The notes beneath the pieces were generated by a model. It was not told where the DNA came from and made no database searches. It saw nothing but the letters and a program-made list of their open reading frames with translations. Shown here piece by piece: positions 1-7,642 of a stretch of 9,852 bases of DNA (positions within the stretch are counted from its first letter, which is position 1; each line of letters starts with the position of its first letter). Location of the stretch: the NCBI GenBank assembly GCA_001723855.1, contig MCBC01000046.1:1-9852 (forward strand). The letters run 5' to 3'. The position numbers and the translations under genes were made by a program. This DNA comes from Candidatus Altarchaeales archaeon WOR_SM1_86-2. GTDB lineage: Archaea > Altiarchaeota > Altiarchaeia > IMC4 > MCBC01.

Positions 1-200
1 TCTATGTCCACCGGGCCGTCAATGATGCCCTCGGTAAATAAGTGCCCTGTTACAAATTCTTCCCTCATCTGCGGGCTTATCATCGCCGTGGAGAAATGTT
101 TTCCATTTACGAATATAACCAGTGGGACCTCTTCAGCAATCTCATCCTCTAATTCCGCTTTATCGCCGTCTAACCTGACGCAATGTACTTTCTTCAGCAT
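1..200 (-). CDS. fdhD: FdhD-type sulfurtransferase, N-terminal 66 codons (runs off window)
   Basis: Reading leftwards from an ATG at 200-198, an open frame of 66 codons runs off the window edge. After a short N-terminal stretch it contains the pattern VPLVIFVNG, then a Met-rich turn, REEFVTGHLFTEGII and DG. This matches the conserved start of FdhD (typically 'EPL.I.VNG ... EEL..GFL.SEGII'). FdhD proteins pass sulfur from a cysteine desulfurase to the molybdenum or tungsten bis-PGD cofactor, which activates formate dehydrogenases. The Cys pair needed for sulfur transfer lies further downstream in the family and is outside the window, so activity cannot be judged. The start is favoured because only a 42-bp AT-rich gap separates it from the divergent GAPDH gene. 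Family assignment is from pattern recognition of about 40 residues. Confidence 0.82.
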   Translation of the reverse strand, partial: MLKKVHCVRLDGDKAELEDEIAEEVPLVIFVNGKHFSTAMISPQMREEFVTGHLFTEGIIDGPVDI

Positions 201-1241
<1,041 letters not shown>

Positions 1242-1250
1242 TTTTTAAAA
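1242..1250 (+). terminator. Possible oligo-T terminator after the GAPDH gene
   Basis: Five consecutive T residues (1242-1246) follow the GAPDH stop codon directly. Short oligo-T tracts on the coding strand are sufficient for intrinsic termination in archaea. No stable hairpin precedes it. The tract is short, so this is a weak call. Confidence 0.3.
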
Positions 1251-1253
1251 AAA

Positions 1254-1440
1254 CTTATAAAGTTGGAAGATTTCATCAAGAGCTGCCATGAGATAATCGA
1301 AGGAAAAATATAATCTTTCTAAATTTATTGATCATCCTCTGTATGTAGGTATAAGTAGAGAAGATGCAATAAGGGATATGCTTAGAGATTTATTATCTCC
1401 ATTCTTCTTGGTTGGTTCAGGAGAGATTGTTGACTCTTGA
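1254..1440 (+). pseudogene. Decayed, frameshifted ORF of unknown family
   Basis: Two overlapping frames read like real protein but neither has a convincing start. The first (1254-1313) gives IKLEDFIKSCHEIIEGKI and then a stop. The second (1297-1440, shifted by one base) gives KFIDHPLYVGISREDAIR followed by DMLRDLLSPFFLVGSGEIVDS and a TGA. The amphipathic, charged composition of the second frame is unlike translated intergenic AT-rich DNA. A single indel in the 1297-1310 overlap would join them into one chain of about 60 residues. I do not recognise the family. It could also be two unrelated chance frames. It sits between the GAPDH gene and a relic of the dnaG tail, in an otherwise gene-free stretch. 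Confidence 0.35.
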
Positions 1441-1690
1441 TGAATAAGCTTAAAGGCAGCAACCTTTATGGACTATAAGTGTCTCGGTCATTATAAACAA
1501 CAAAATTATTTTTCTGTCAATACTTTTAGAAATTATATCTTCCAATTTTAGATTAATCTAAAAAAATTAAAAAATTTTTCTCTGTCTTTTCTGAATCGTA
1601 AAAGAAATTCTTGCTTTTTTTTCAAAATTGAAAAAAATCTTTTCTGAAATAAAAAGCGAATCTATATGCAGCGAATCTATTTTTATTTAC
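1441..1690. other. AT-rich intergenic stretch with palindromes and short repeats, no gene
   Basis: No plausible coding frame is present. Visible structures are: a 6-bp hairpin TAAAGG/CCTTTA at 1451-1468; the dnaG tail relic at 1502-1526 (separate entry); a perfect 18-bp palindrome TTTTAGATTAATCTAAAA at 1546-1563; an inverted repeat of T-run plus CA against TG plus A-run at 1616-1637; and a direct repeat AGCGAATCTAT at 1655-1665 and 1670-1680, with a 15-bp period. The palindrome and the direct repeat could be regulator sites for the gene at 1745, but nothing here proves that. Confidence 0.5.
1502..1526 (-). repeat. Third, degenerate copy of the dnaG 3' end (codes for KVLTEK-stop)
   Basis: Read on the minus strand, 1526-1506 gives codons for K-V-L-T-E-K and TAA, the exact C-terminus of the DnaG encoded at 7700-8827. 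There are two base differences (AAG to AAA, ACC to ACA), both third-position and synonymous. Four further bases after the stop also match. The homology stops there on both sides, about 23 of 25 bases matching. Part of the match is low-complexity A/T, so chance is not excluded. The synonymous pattern and the same orientation as the other two copies argue for a real relic. Confidence 0.5.
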
Positions 1691-1741
1691 GAAATATATA
1701 TACACAAAAAAAATCAGGGGTAATATTGCAAAATAATATTA
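1691..1741 (+). promoter_or_regulatory. Candidate promoter and initiation-region hairpin of the CrtC-like gene
   Basis: GAAATATATATA at 1691-1702 resembles an archaeal BRE/TATA pair and lies about 46 bases before the ATG at 1745, predicting transcription from about 1725 and a leader of about 20 bases. Immediately before the ATG, TAATATT (1721-1727) and AATATTA (1735-1741) form a 7-bp inverted repeat with a 7-base spacer. This overlaps the expected start site, so it could be an operator or a weak hairpin over the initiation region. No Shine-Dalgarno motif is close to the ATG. Confidence 0.4.
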
Positions 1742-1744
1742 AAA

Positions 1745-2890
1745 ATGGAAAAACAGGTATATAGAAAACTAAAAAATAATTTTGTTGTTTTCGGGGTGCT
1801 GTCATTTGCTGTTTTTTTTGTTTTTTCAGCGACATGCGGCGCATATGTTCCGGATTATACGGAAGGCGGGCATTTAGAGACGGATTTTGGCGTTAACTTT
1901 ATGGCAGAGTGGTGGTATCTGAATGGAAAAGCAGTGCTTGTTGCTGAGGATGGTGAAAAAAAAGATGTTGGATTTTTTGTTGTTTTTGCACACCAGGAAT
2001 CTCCGATGATCAACGATAGTGGGATACAACTTTCTCATTTACTTAACTTTCACGGACTTTATTGTGAGGATGGAACAACTGAATTTGAATATGAAGAAAC
2101 CTACATCCCGCAATATGTTGTTGGTAATTATATAGCACTGCATACGCCTTATGTTGATTATGAATATCCGGGGGGCAAGAAAAGGTTATATGGTGCGGCA
2201 CGCAAGGGATATCATTTGAAATACTTGTCTGAAAACATGACCTTGGATCTGTCTTTCAAACCAAAGGTGCGTAAAACAGTGGATCAAGCAAATAATCCCC
2301 TCAATTTTACTACGTATGAACGTTCTTACGGAAAACTTAAGGGTTCTATAATCCTGCACGGTAAAAGATACAAAGTTACTCGTGCGGAGGGGTATATGGA
2401 CCACATGATTCCGCTCAGTAAGGGGCCGTGGCCAATGGACATGCATGGTTGGAGTTGGTTTGAAGTGACAACGAAGAAGTATCAGGCTGTTCTTTATGCC
2501 GTCAGGGGTCTGGATGATGGATATGGCGAATATTCGTACACGCACTTAACGATACTTAAAAGGCATAGTGGGAAGGTGATTGTAGAGTATTCTGGTGATG
2601 AGATAAATATCATTGAGTCTGATTGGATAAATGAAACTTTTTACAATAGAAAAAGGCCATCTATAGTCACAGTCTCAACTGATGACGGAACAATAGTTTC
2701 TGTTGGAGCGGAACTTTTGAACTATTTTGATACCCCAACCGATGAACCTGCTGGCTTTGTTGACTTCATGGCGTATCAGCCATCTGGCGCAGTGATCCGA
2801 TATATGGGAGGAAAGACTGAAACAGGAAGTTCATTCAGCGAGTATCTGGTTAGCGACTATGGAGTGATTTATCCCTATCTTTCAGGATGA
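1745..2890 (+). CDS. Exported CrtC/AttH-family lipocalin-like protein (COG5621-type)
   Basis: The 381-residue product starts with a basic segment and a hydrophobic stretch (residues 12-30) ending in CGA, a plausible signal peptide with cleavage near residue 33. A Cys at 31 makes a lipoprotein conceivable, but the lipobox is poor. The mature part fits the two-lobed lipocalin-like CrtC/AttH superfamily: EWWYLNG at 55-61 is the signature of the first lobe, and GYMDHMIP (216-223) followed by GWSWFEV (235-241) is that of the second. Relatives include carotenoid 1,2-hydratases and 'predicted secreted hydrolases'. No carotenoid genes are nearby, so substrate and reaction are unknown. Length is typical. 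The gene is alone on its strand, convergent with the exported cluster to its right, and lies between two partial copies of the dnaG tail. Confidence 0.8.
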   Translation: MEKQVYRKLKNNFVVFGVLSFAVFFVFSATCGAYVPDYTEGGHLETDFGVNFMAEWWYLNGKAVLVAEDGEKKDVGFFVVFAHQESPMINDSGIQLSHLLNFHGLYCEDGTTEFEYEETYIPQYVVGNYIALHTPYVDYEYPGGKKRLYGAARKGYHLKYLSENMTLDLSFKPKVRKTVDQANNPLNFTTYERSYGKLKGSIILHGKRYKVTRAEGYMDHMIPLSKGPWPMDMHGWSWFEVTTKKYQAVLYAVRGLDDGYGEYSYTHLTILKRHSGKVIVEYSGDEINIIESDWINETFYNRKRPSIVTVSTDDGTIVSVGAELLNYFDTPTDEPAGFVDFMAYQPSGAVIRYMGGKTETGSSFSEYLVSDYGVIYPYLSG

Positions 2891-2944
2891 TTGATGTGAG
2901 ATACCACCCGAAGTTGTGTAGGTATTTAAAAAAAGAGAGAAAAA

Positions 2945-3022
2945 GAAAAAAATTATTTTTCGGTCAATACCTTGACATTTCTCGGGTTTAGGGTAGCGTA
3001 TTTTGTTCTGCCGGCAATGTAT
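2945..3022 (-). repeat. Isolated 78-bp copy of the dnaG 3' end (second copy; attachment-site-like)
   Basis: This segment matches 7692-7769 at 76 of 78 bases. On the minus strand it keeps the last 22 codons of dnaG in frame (YIAGRTKYATLNPRNVKVLTEK split over 3021-2956) plus the TAA at 2955-2953 and the start of the T-rich tract after it. One change is Val to Ala and one is synonymous. At 3023 the similarity stops abruptly; beyond 2945 only general A-richness continues. It lies between two convergent genes and is not part of any complete gene. The same orientation as the intact tail makes the two copies direct repeats 4,747 bp apart, enclosing the exported cluster. Confidence 0.93.
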
Positions 3023-3045
3023 CAGATAATCTGGTTTTGATAAAT

Positions 3046-3080
3046 GAACCATATCATGCTTCATGACCGTGATATGGTTC
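3046..3080 (-). terminator. 11-bp perfect inverted repeat spanning the lipoprotein stop codon
   Basis: GAACCATATCA (3046-3056) and TGATATGGTTC (3070-3080) form a perfect 11-bp stem around a 13-base loop. The stop codon of the minus-strand lipoprotein gene (3056-3054) lies inside the distal arm, and its last codons form the loop and the other arm. It could stabilise the mRNA 3' end or help terminate, but no long T tract follows at once on the minus strand. An operator role is less likely at a 3' end. Confidence 0.45.
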
Positions 3081-4109
3081 CTGGGCATTGCAATCATTTT
3101 GTGTCGGGCACATTGACGGCCAACTCTCGCAGTCTAGATAGAAAACCTTCACGCAGCAGCAGGTATATGTATCATCGCCCCAGCTCCAATCATTAAATTT
3201 AGAAAATCCACAGGTTGTATAACCTGTCCTGGATTCCATCAAAGGACGCAGGTAATCATTCGAGCACCTAAAGGCACTACCAACGTTATCGCCAGCAGGC
3301 GTATAGTTCCCCCGGGACGCACAAAACATATCACAATCCACGGGAGTCGAATCACAGAAGTCGCCTGTTCCATCGTCATCGAGATCTGATTGGTCTGGAT
3401 TGGGGTGCTTGGGGCAATTATCTTCATCATCTTCAATTCCGTCCCTGTCCGTGTCCTCACCCACGCAGGAATAACAGCGTGTTTTAGCATTATATTTGCA
3501 CTCTTCACTTCCTTCGCAAACATCTCCGCAATCTGATGTTATGTAGGCGTCGCCGGGGCAGACTTCTTCGCAAGAGTAGCATCCCGCATCATTTAGCATG
3601 CATTCGCCGTGCTTTGGATCGCAGTTATCCCCACAGACCGATTCTATTTCATATGTCCCTTCAGCACACTTTTCTTTCTCCGCGCAGGAATAACAATCCG
3701 TATCAGAATTAAGTGTGCACTCCTCATTTTCTTCGCAGCCATCTCCGCAATCCGATGTTCTGTAGGCGTCCCCGGGGCAGACCTCTTCGCAGGAATAGCA
3801 TCCCGCATCATTTAGCATGCATTCGCCGTGATCGGGGTCGCAGTTATCCCCACAGCCCGATTTTGTTTCATATGTCCCTTCAGCACACACCCCCTCCTCG
3901 GGAGCACCTGGGGTTACGGCACAGTTCTCGTCTATGGTGCACTTATCGCCCCCCTCTCCGGTGACCTCCACGCATTTCCCATCTACGCACTCTTTGTGTG
4001 TTGGCTGCTGTTGCGGCTCCCCGGATTCTTCAAGACATCCCGAAATTAAAACAATTCCGACCAATAACAACGGTATGGCGATTTTATATGTGTGTGAGGT
4101 GGTTGCCAT
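3054..4109 (-). CDS. Cysteine-rich surface lipoprotein with a thrombospondin type 3-like calcium-binding repeat
   Basis: The 351-residue product has a lipoprotein signal (hydrophobic 8-22, lipobox LISGC with Cys25), so it should be lipid-anchored outside the membrane. Residues 38-63 hold one four-Cys unit, C-x4-C-x10-C-x5-C, the repeat found eight times in the neighbouring 983-residue protein. Residues 75-147 and 148-216 are two near-identical Cys-rich repeats of 73-residue period. Residues 219-253 (DTDRDGIEDDEDNCP, then NPDQSDLDDDGTGDFC) match a thrombospondin type 3-like, Asp-rich calcium-binding repeat. The C-terminal 100 residues are Cys-rich and unrecognised. Enzymatic motifs are absent; a structural, binding or adhesive role is inferred. 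It follows the large protein gene by 83 bp with its own likely promoter. Confidence 0.88.
   Translation of the reverse strand: MATTSHTYKIAIPLLLVGIVLISGCLEESGEPQQQPTHKECVDGKCVEVTGEGGDKCTIDENCAVTPGAPEEGVCAEGTYETKSGCGDNCDPDHGECMLNDAGCYSCEEVCPGDAYRTSDCGDGCEENEECTLNSDTDCYSCAEKEKCAEGTYEIESVCGDNCDPKHGECMLNDAGCYSCEEVCPGDAYITSDCGDVCEGSEECKYNAKTRCYSCVGEDTDRDGIEDDEDNCPKHPNPDQSDLDDDGTGDFCDSTPVDCDMFCASRGNYTPAGDNVGSAFRCSNDYLRPLMESRTGYTTCGFSKFNDWSWGDDTYTCCCVKVFYLDCESWPSMCPTQNDCNAQEPYHGHEA
3462..3887 (-). repeat. Tandem 219-bp (73-residue) intragenic duplication
   Basis: Two in-frame units, 3669-3887 and about 3462-3668, share long stretches of DNA identity (for example 3571-3610 against 3790-3829). Each encodes CAEGTYE..S.CGDNCD..HGECMLNDAGCYSC followed by EEVCPGDAY.TSDCGD. 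Within each unit there are two related half-repeats ending in CY-S-C, so an older 32-40 residue module was doubled and the pair then duplicated. High base identity suggests the last duplication is recent, or is kept uniform by recombination. Confidence 0.9.
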
Positions 4110-4192
4110 TTTTAGTATGGTATATTTAATTTAAAATAAATAAAGAAAAAATTCATAAAAACTACCGTGGGCTTGATATATCTGAATCATCA
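4110..4192 (-). promoter_or_regulatory. U-rich terminator of the large gene and promoter of the lipoprotein gene
   Basis: Read leftwards, the 83-bp gap contains a T-rich tract (about 4136-4153: several T runs broken by C and A) that should end transcription of the large gene. A TTTAAATTAAATATA box at about 4120-4135 follows, some 20-25 bases before the ATG at 4109. This suggests separate, near-leaderless transcription of the lipoprotein gene rather than strict operon coupling. Confidence 0.4.
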
Positions 4193-7144
4193 TTATTTAT
4201 GGGATGTTTCCTCATTGTTGTTCTCGTCACACTCTGTCACAGCATTTCCGTAGTCGGCTGTGAAGGTAACGGTGTATGTTGGTGCTGACCACCACCAGCT
4301 TAATGTCTCGCAAGAGCTTCCTTCCCCATTATAACTATTAGCCAAATCTATGGTCTTTTCAGAACTGCTCTGTCCCGGACTCAATGCTTCTATACTTTTG
4401 TCCCATGTCTCTTCTGATGGGGAGAGAACCACATGAGCATTTGAAGACCCAGCCGCCGCCTTCCCGAAATTGCCTATCTTGAGTTGGATATATCCCGCCC
4501 GTATACACTCCATCATACAAACCTCCCCCCCACAGTCAATGGATTCACTAAAAGAAATACTTACTTTCCTTGAAGACACCACCAAATCGGGACATTTACA
4601 TCCATAACAGCCGCTATCTCCATATTCCACACAAACCTCCCCCTTTCCAGAGTCGCAATTTCCATCACAATTTGAGTCCTTGTATGGATAATCGCTCCCA
4701 CCGCATGTAACCCCCTGACAGTACCAGCAGTTTTTGGAGGAACTGGAGGTTGATTTAACACAATAGTCAGGTCTGTTGCACGGCTTCTTGCTCTCGCAGT
4801 CGCTTTCTGTGCCATACATATCCAGATCCTCACAACTCGGGCAGAAGTAGCAACTCGTTGCTTCATTAATCAAACAGGTGCGGTCGCATTGTGTGCTACA
4901 TTCACTTGATGTGGGGTATTCCCCTGATGTGCATTCCTTGCAGTCATTATCTGTCTGACATGTGGAATCACTCTTTCCAGCAACCCTTATACATGCCTTA
5001 TCTACGCACTCCATATGATAGCAGTCAGTGTCGGAGCTGCAGCTATCTTCTCCCGGTTCATTAATCTTCTTACATTCCGTTCCAACACATTTATAATAAT
5101 AACACGCTGAATCAGTAAGACATACATCCTCACCTTCTCCTGCAACATCTATACACACCCCCTCTACACACTCTTTATGATATCCTTCCTCAGGAGTTAT
5201 ACATTTACAGTCCACACAAACCTTCCCCTCAGGGCAGGGATATTTTTTTGCGCCAGTCCAGTTGTTATATGGTCCAGTATTTGGATCGCATTCCTCGTCT
5301 CCACCGCCGGGCGTGGTTGGAGTGGAAAGATAACCATCCCCGCATCTTGGTGTTATGGGTCGCTGTGCACACTCATTGTCTGTCTCGCATTTATTATCAT
5401 CCTTTCCAGCAACCTTTATACATTTTCCATTTACGCACTCCTTATGATAACAGTCTTTATCTTCCTCGCATTTATCTTTACCAGGTTCATTAACTCTTTT
5501 ATCACATTTCATTTCATCACACTCGTAGTGCCAGCACCGCCTGTCAAGAACACATTCCCATTTGCCTGGTTTGTTAAACCATTCACATTTGCCTTCAGTA
5601 CATTTAGAACTGCGGCAATCACCATACCATGTGCATTCATCCTTGCCTTTTTCATTAATTAGGGTGCATTCTCCATTACTGCACTTAGTGCGTTGACAGT
5701 CCCGGTTGCGTTTGCACTCATCAGGGCCCGGTCCATTAACAACCACACATCTTCCATTGCGGCACTCTGTGTGCTGTTTCTTCTTTATTGGGTCGCATAT
5801 ACAATCAGCAGCGCATTTATAATCTTTTGGACAGTCGTCCTTGCATACCATTCCTGGTTTCCATTTACTGCCGCCAAAGAACCAGAAGGAATCTGTATTA
5901 TCTGTACAGGATAGTTCTTTCTTCTTGCATGTGCAGGTATTCATATCGCAGAATTCGTCTGGACCAAACCATTTTTTGCAGTCATCTATGCAGACATCAA
6001 CTGCCGGATTGAATAAATTGATACCGCCAAACGCCAAAATTAGTGTATTGAACGCACAACTCATATTGAGTGGTGGAGGCGGTGGACGACCATCCCATGC
6101 AAACCAGTGATCCTGTATTTCGCCGTACCGGAATTCTCCACTGCCGTCCCAGCCGTCATTTCCGAATAAAGATGCATCAATTGGTTCTCTCGTTAATGCT
6201 ATTCTTATCCATGTCGGAGATAGAAGAACACCACTGCTGCCCCATGCAAACCAGGTTGTTTGTATCCTTTCTGTGGTTCCGGGCTTTACCCTGACGGGCA
6301 TGTTAACCACTGCCCATTCCTTGCCGTTAATGTCGCCTTCCCATTGCCCATCCTGATTGAAGTCAATTAATATATTAACATATCTGGTGACATCAGGGGC
6401 ATCTTTTGCAACACTTACATCAAATGACATGGCGGCGGGAGCAGGAATTGAAGTTGCTTTTATAAATATGAATACTCTGTCATCCTTGTCCATATCTACA
6501 AGATTTATCACACCATCCTCATCATTTGGATCGTTTGCATCGGACTCCGCACTAACTGTAGTGCCTATCATTTCCTGACCAATATTCAGGGTGTGTGCTC
6601 CCGGGCGCCCAAGTTTGCTGTTTGCTGTATTTTTAAGTGTCGGAAACCTCCCTATTATTCCTGTATAATATGCTGTAGAGTTATCTGGCGCATCGCTGTA
6701 ATCATTTCCTTGTTTAGAAACAGCAGAGGGCTGTGTAAGTTCAAGAACTTCATCTGACTCTGCCTGCTCACGCGAGGGGTATTTAAAAACAGAGATATAT
6801 GCCTTCATTCCTATGTAACTTTCATAAGGCGGTACATAAACCTTTATGGTTTTTGAATCAACTACTTGAACGCCAGTGAGTCGTATGGCAGTTATTCCCC
6901 ACCCAGTAGCGGTTGTTGGTTGCAGTACAATCCTTAAATCCATGGATGTGAAATTAAAATCGCTTCCTTCTTTTACTTTGATTGTGAATGTACTTCCTAT
7001 TGGAACTGTTTCGGGTTCAATGTCAAGGACGCTGCCGTAGCAAGTGTATGGAAAACCGCGGATGTCGCACGGCTGCTGGGCAGAAACTCCTTGAGCTAAG
7101 AGAACTACCAAAGCTCCCACCACCATAATGGCATTTTTGTTCAT
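4193..7144 (-). CDS. Large secreted modular protein: Ig-like, GEVED, cysteine repeats, CARDB
   Basis: The 983-residue product begins with a signal peptide ending VSA (cleavage near residue 22). Residues 35-140 look like an IPT/TIG-type Ig-like domain. Residues 149-352 fit a GEVED domain: DYSDAPD, the acidic NDEDGV segment, ILIDFNQDGQWEG and GEIQDHWFAWDG. A Pro-rich linker (354-358) leads to a Cys-rich half. That half holds eight four-Cys repeats (about 457-592 and 655-735), split by a CGDG...EECD segment (601-648) like the cysteine-rich DUF4215 type, and then further CY-x-C modules (736-851). The end (851-980) is a CARDB-type adhesive domain (PDLVV, IQLKIGNFGKAAAGSS, YGNAVTECDENNNEE). No C-terminal anchor is seen, so it is secreted or held by partners. 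Its ATG is 6 bases after the upstream lipoprotein's stop, so they are cotranscribed. An adhesive or scaffold role is inferred. Confidence 0.88.
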   Translation of the reverse strand: MNKNAIMVVGALVVLLAQGVSAQQPCDIRGFPYTCYGSVLDIEPETVPIGSTFTIKVKEGSDFNFTSMDLRIVLQPTTATGWGITAIRLTGVQVVDSKTIKVYVPPYESYIGMKAYISVFKYPSREQAESDEVLELTQPSAVSKQGNDYSDAPDNSTAYYTGIIGRFPTLKNTANSKLGRPGAHTLNIGQEMIGTTVSAESDANDPNDEDGVINLVDMDKDDRVFIFIKATSIPAPAAMSFDVSVAKDAPDVTRYVNILIDFNQDGQWEGDINGKEWAVVNMPVRVKPGTTERIQTTWFAWGSSGVLLSPTWIRIALTREPIDASLFGNDGWDGSGEFRYGEIQDHWFAWDGRPPPPPLNMSCAFNTLILAFGGINLFNPAVDVCIDDCKKWFGPDEFCDMNTCTCKKKELSCTDNTDSFWFFGGSKWKPGMVCKDDCPKDYKCAADCICDPIKKKQHTECRNGRCVVVNGPGPDECKRNRDCQRTKCSNGECTLINEKGKDECTWYGDCRSSKCTEGKCEWFNKPGKWECVLDRRCWHYECDEMKCDKRVNEPGKDKCEEDKDCYHKECVNGKCIKVAGKDDNKCETDNECAQRPITPRCGDGYLSTPTTPGGGDEECDPNTGPYNNWTGAKKYPCPEGKVCVDCKCITPEEGYHKECVEGVCIDVAGEGEDVCLTDSACYYYKCVGTECKKINEPGEDSCSSDTDCYHMECVDKACIRVAGKSDSTCQTDNDCKECTSGEYPTSSECSTQCDRTCLINEATSCYFCPSCEDLDMYGTESDCESKKPCNRPDYCVKSTSSSSKNCWYCQGVTCGGSDYPYKDSNCDGNCDSGKGEVCVEYGDSGCYGCKCPDLVVSSRKVSISFSESIDCGGEVCMMECIRAGYIQLKIGNFGKAAAGSSNAHVVLSPSEETWDKSIEALSPGQSSSEKTIDLANSYNGEGSSCETLSWWWSAPTYTVTFTADYGNAVTECDENNNEETSHK
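4940..5776 (-). repeat. Eight copies of an 81-bp (27-residue) four-cysteine repeat in two blocks
   Basis: Five units (5369-5776) and three units (4940-5182) follow C-x4-C-x10-C-x5-C-x4, with one unit carrying x11. First Cys residues are at 461, 488, 515, 542, 570, 659, 686 and 713. A recurring consensus is HxEC.NG.C..V.G.G.D.C..D..C. Units 5 and 8 flank divergent ones, and units 5 and 6 are closely alike (YHKECV.G.CI.VAG), as expected if the interrupting segment entered between copies of one ancestor. A ninth unit is in the lipoprotein at 3054-4109. Similar repeats occur, to my recollection, in other archaeal surface proteins. Confidence 0.88.
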
Positions 7145-7150
7145 TTTCTT

Positions 7151-7642
7151 TTAAATTGAATATATCGTGTTGAGTCCCCCCTCATCGGAGTCCTCAATAT
7201 CCCATATGGACACATCATTTATTGTCGGCCACCATTCTTCATTGACAACCTTATGCTCTCTTGTTGCAGCATCAATAAATACATATCTGACAGGATGGGG
7301 AAATGTTTCCTGTGGATCGTCATCCACAAAGGCAAACCATGTTTTGTTTTCAATAACATACTCTTTTAATTCATCACTGACCTGTGGTCTTACAACATCC
7401 CCTTTTTGAAGCGGATCTGGTAATATATATGCCACAGCGTTGCCCATGCTGCTGGACTCCAATACATTCTCAATCAAAATTTCTGTGGCCTCCGATATAT
7501 TGGTGATACCAATGGTCTTCTCAACTTCAACCCCCTTTTGCTCTTGCTCTTCTTTTTGCCCCAGTTGCCCTAACTCCTCAATACATCCAGAAATTAAAAT
7601 TGCAAATACAATAAAAACGATAAACTTAATGATTAATTTCAT
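7151..7642 (-). CDS. Small surface lipoprotein of unrecognised family
   Basis: The 163-residue product has a short hydrophobic signal and a lipobox LISGC (Cys20), so it is predicted to be lipid-anchored on the outside. Residues 25-42 are a Glu/Gln-rich spacer. The folded part (about 45-163) includes WFAFVDDDPQETFPHPVRYV, then FIDAATREHKVVNEEWWPTIN, which looks like a small alpha/beta secreted domain with an 'HP..Y.FID...WWP' signature; I cannot name the family. It has no Cys apart from the lipid anchor, unlike its two neighbours. It is the first gene of a minus-strand unit, 57 bp after dnaG and 6 bp before the large modular protein, so it may tether or help export that protein; this is inference from context only. 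Confidence 0.82.
   Translation of the reverse strand: MKLIIKFIVFIVFAILISGCIEELGQLGQKEEQEQKGVEVEKTIGITNISEATEILIENVLESSSMGNAVAYILPDPLQKGDVVRPQVSDELKEYVIENKTWFAFVDDDPQETFPHPVRYVFIDAATREHKVVNEEWWPTINDVSIWDIEDSDEGGLNTIYSI

Noticed and set aside
2882..3097. A 71-codon minus-strand ORF over the orphan dnaG tail
   Set aside because: It reads the tail copy in the wrong frame (the frame matching DnaG is different and ends at 2953), so it is not a gene.
5177..5662. A 161-codon plus-strand ORF with hydrophobic stretches, resembling a membrane protein
   Set aside because: It is the antisense of the cysteine-repeat region of the large secreted protein; Cys, Lys and Glu codons read backwards give hydrophobic residues. 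The minus-strand frame has signal peptide, known domains and regular repeats.
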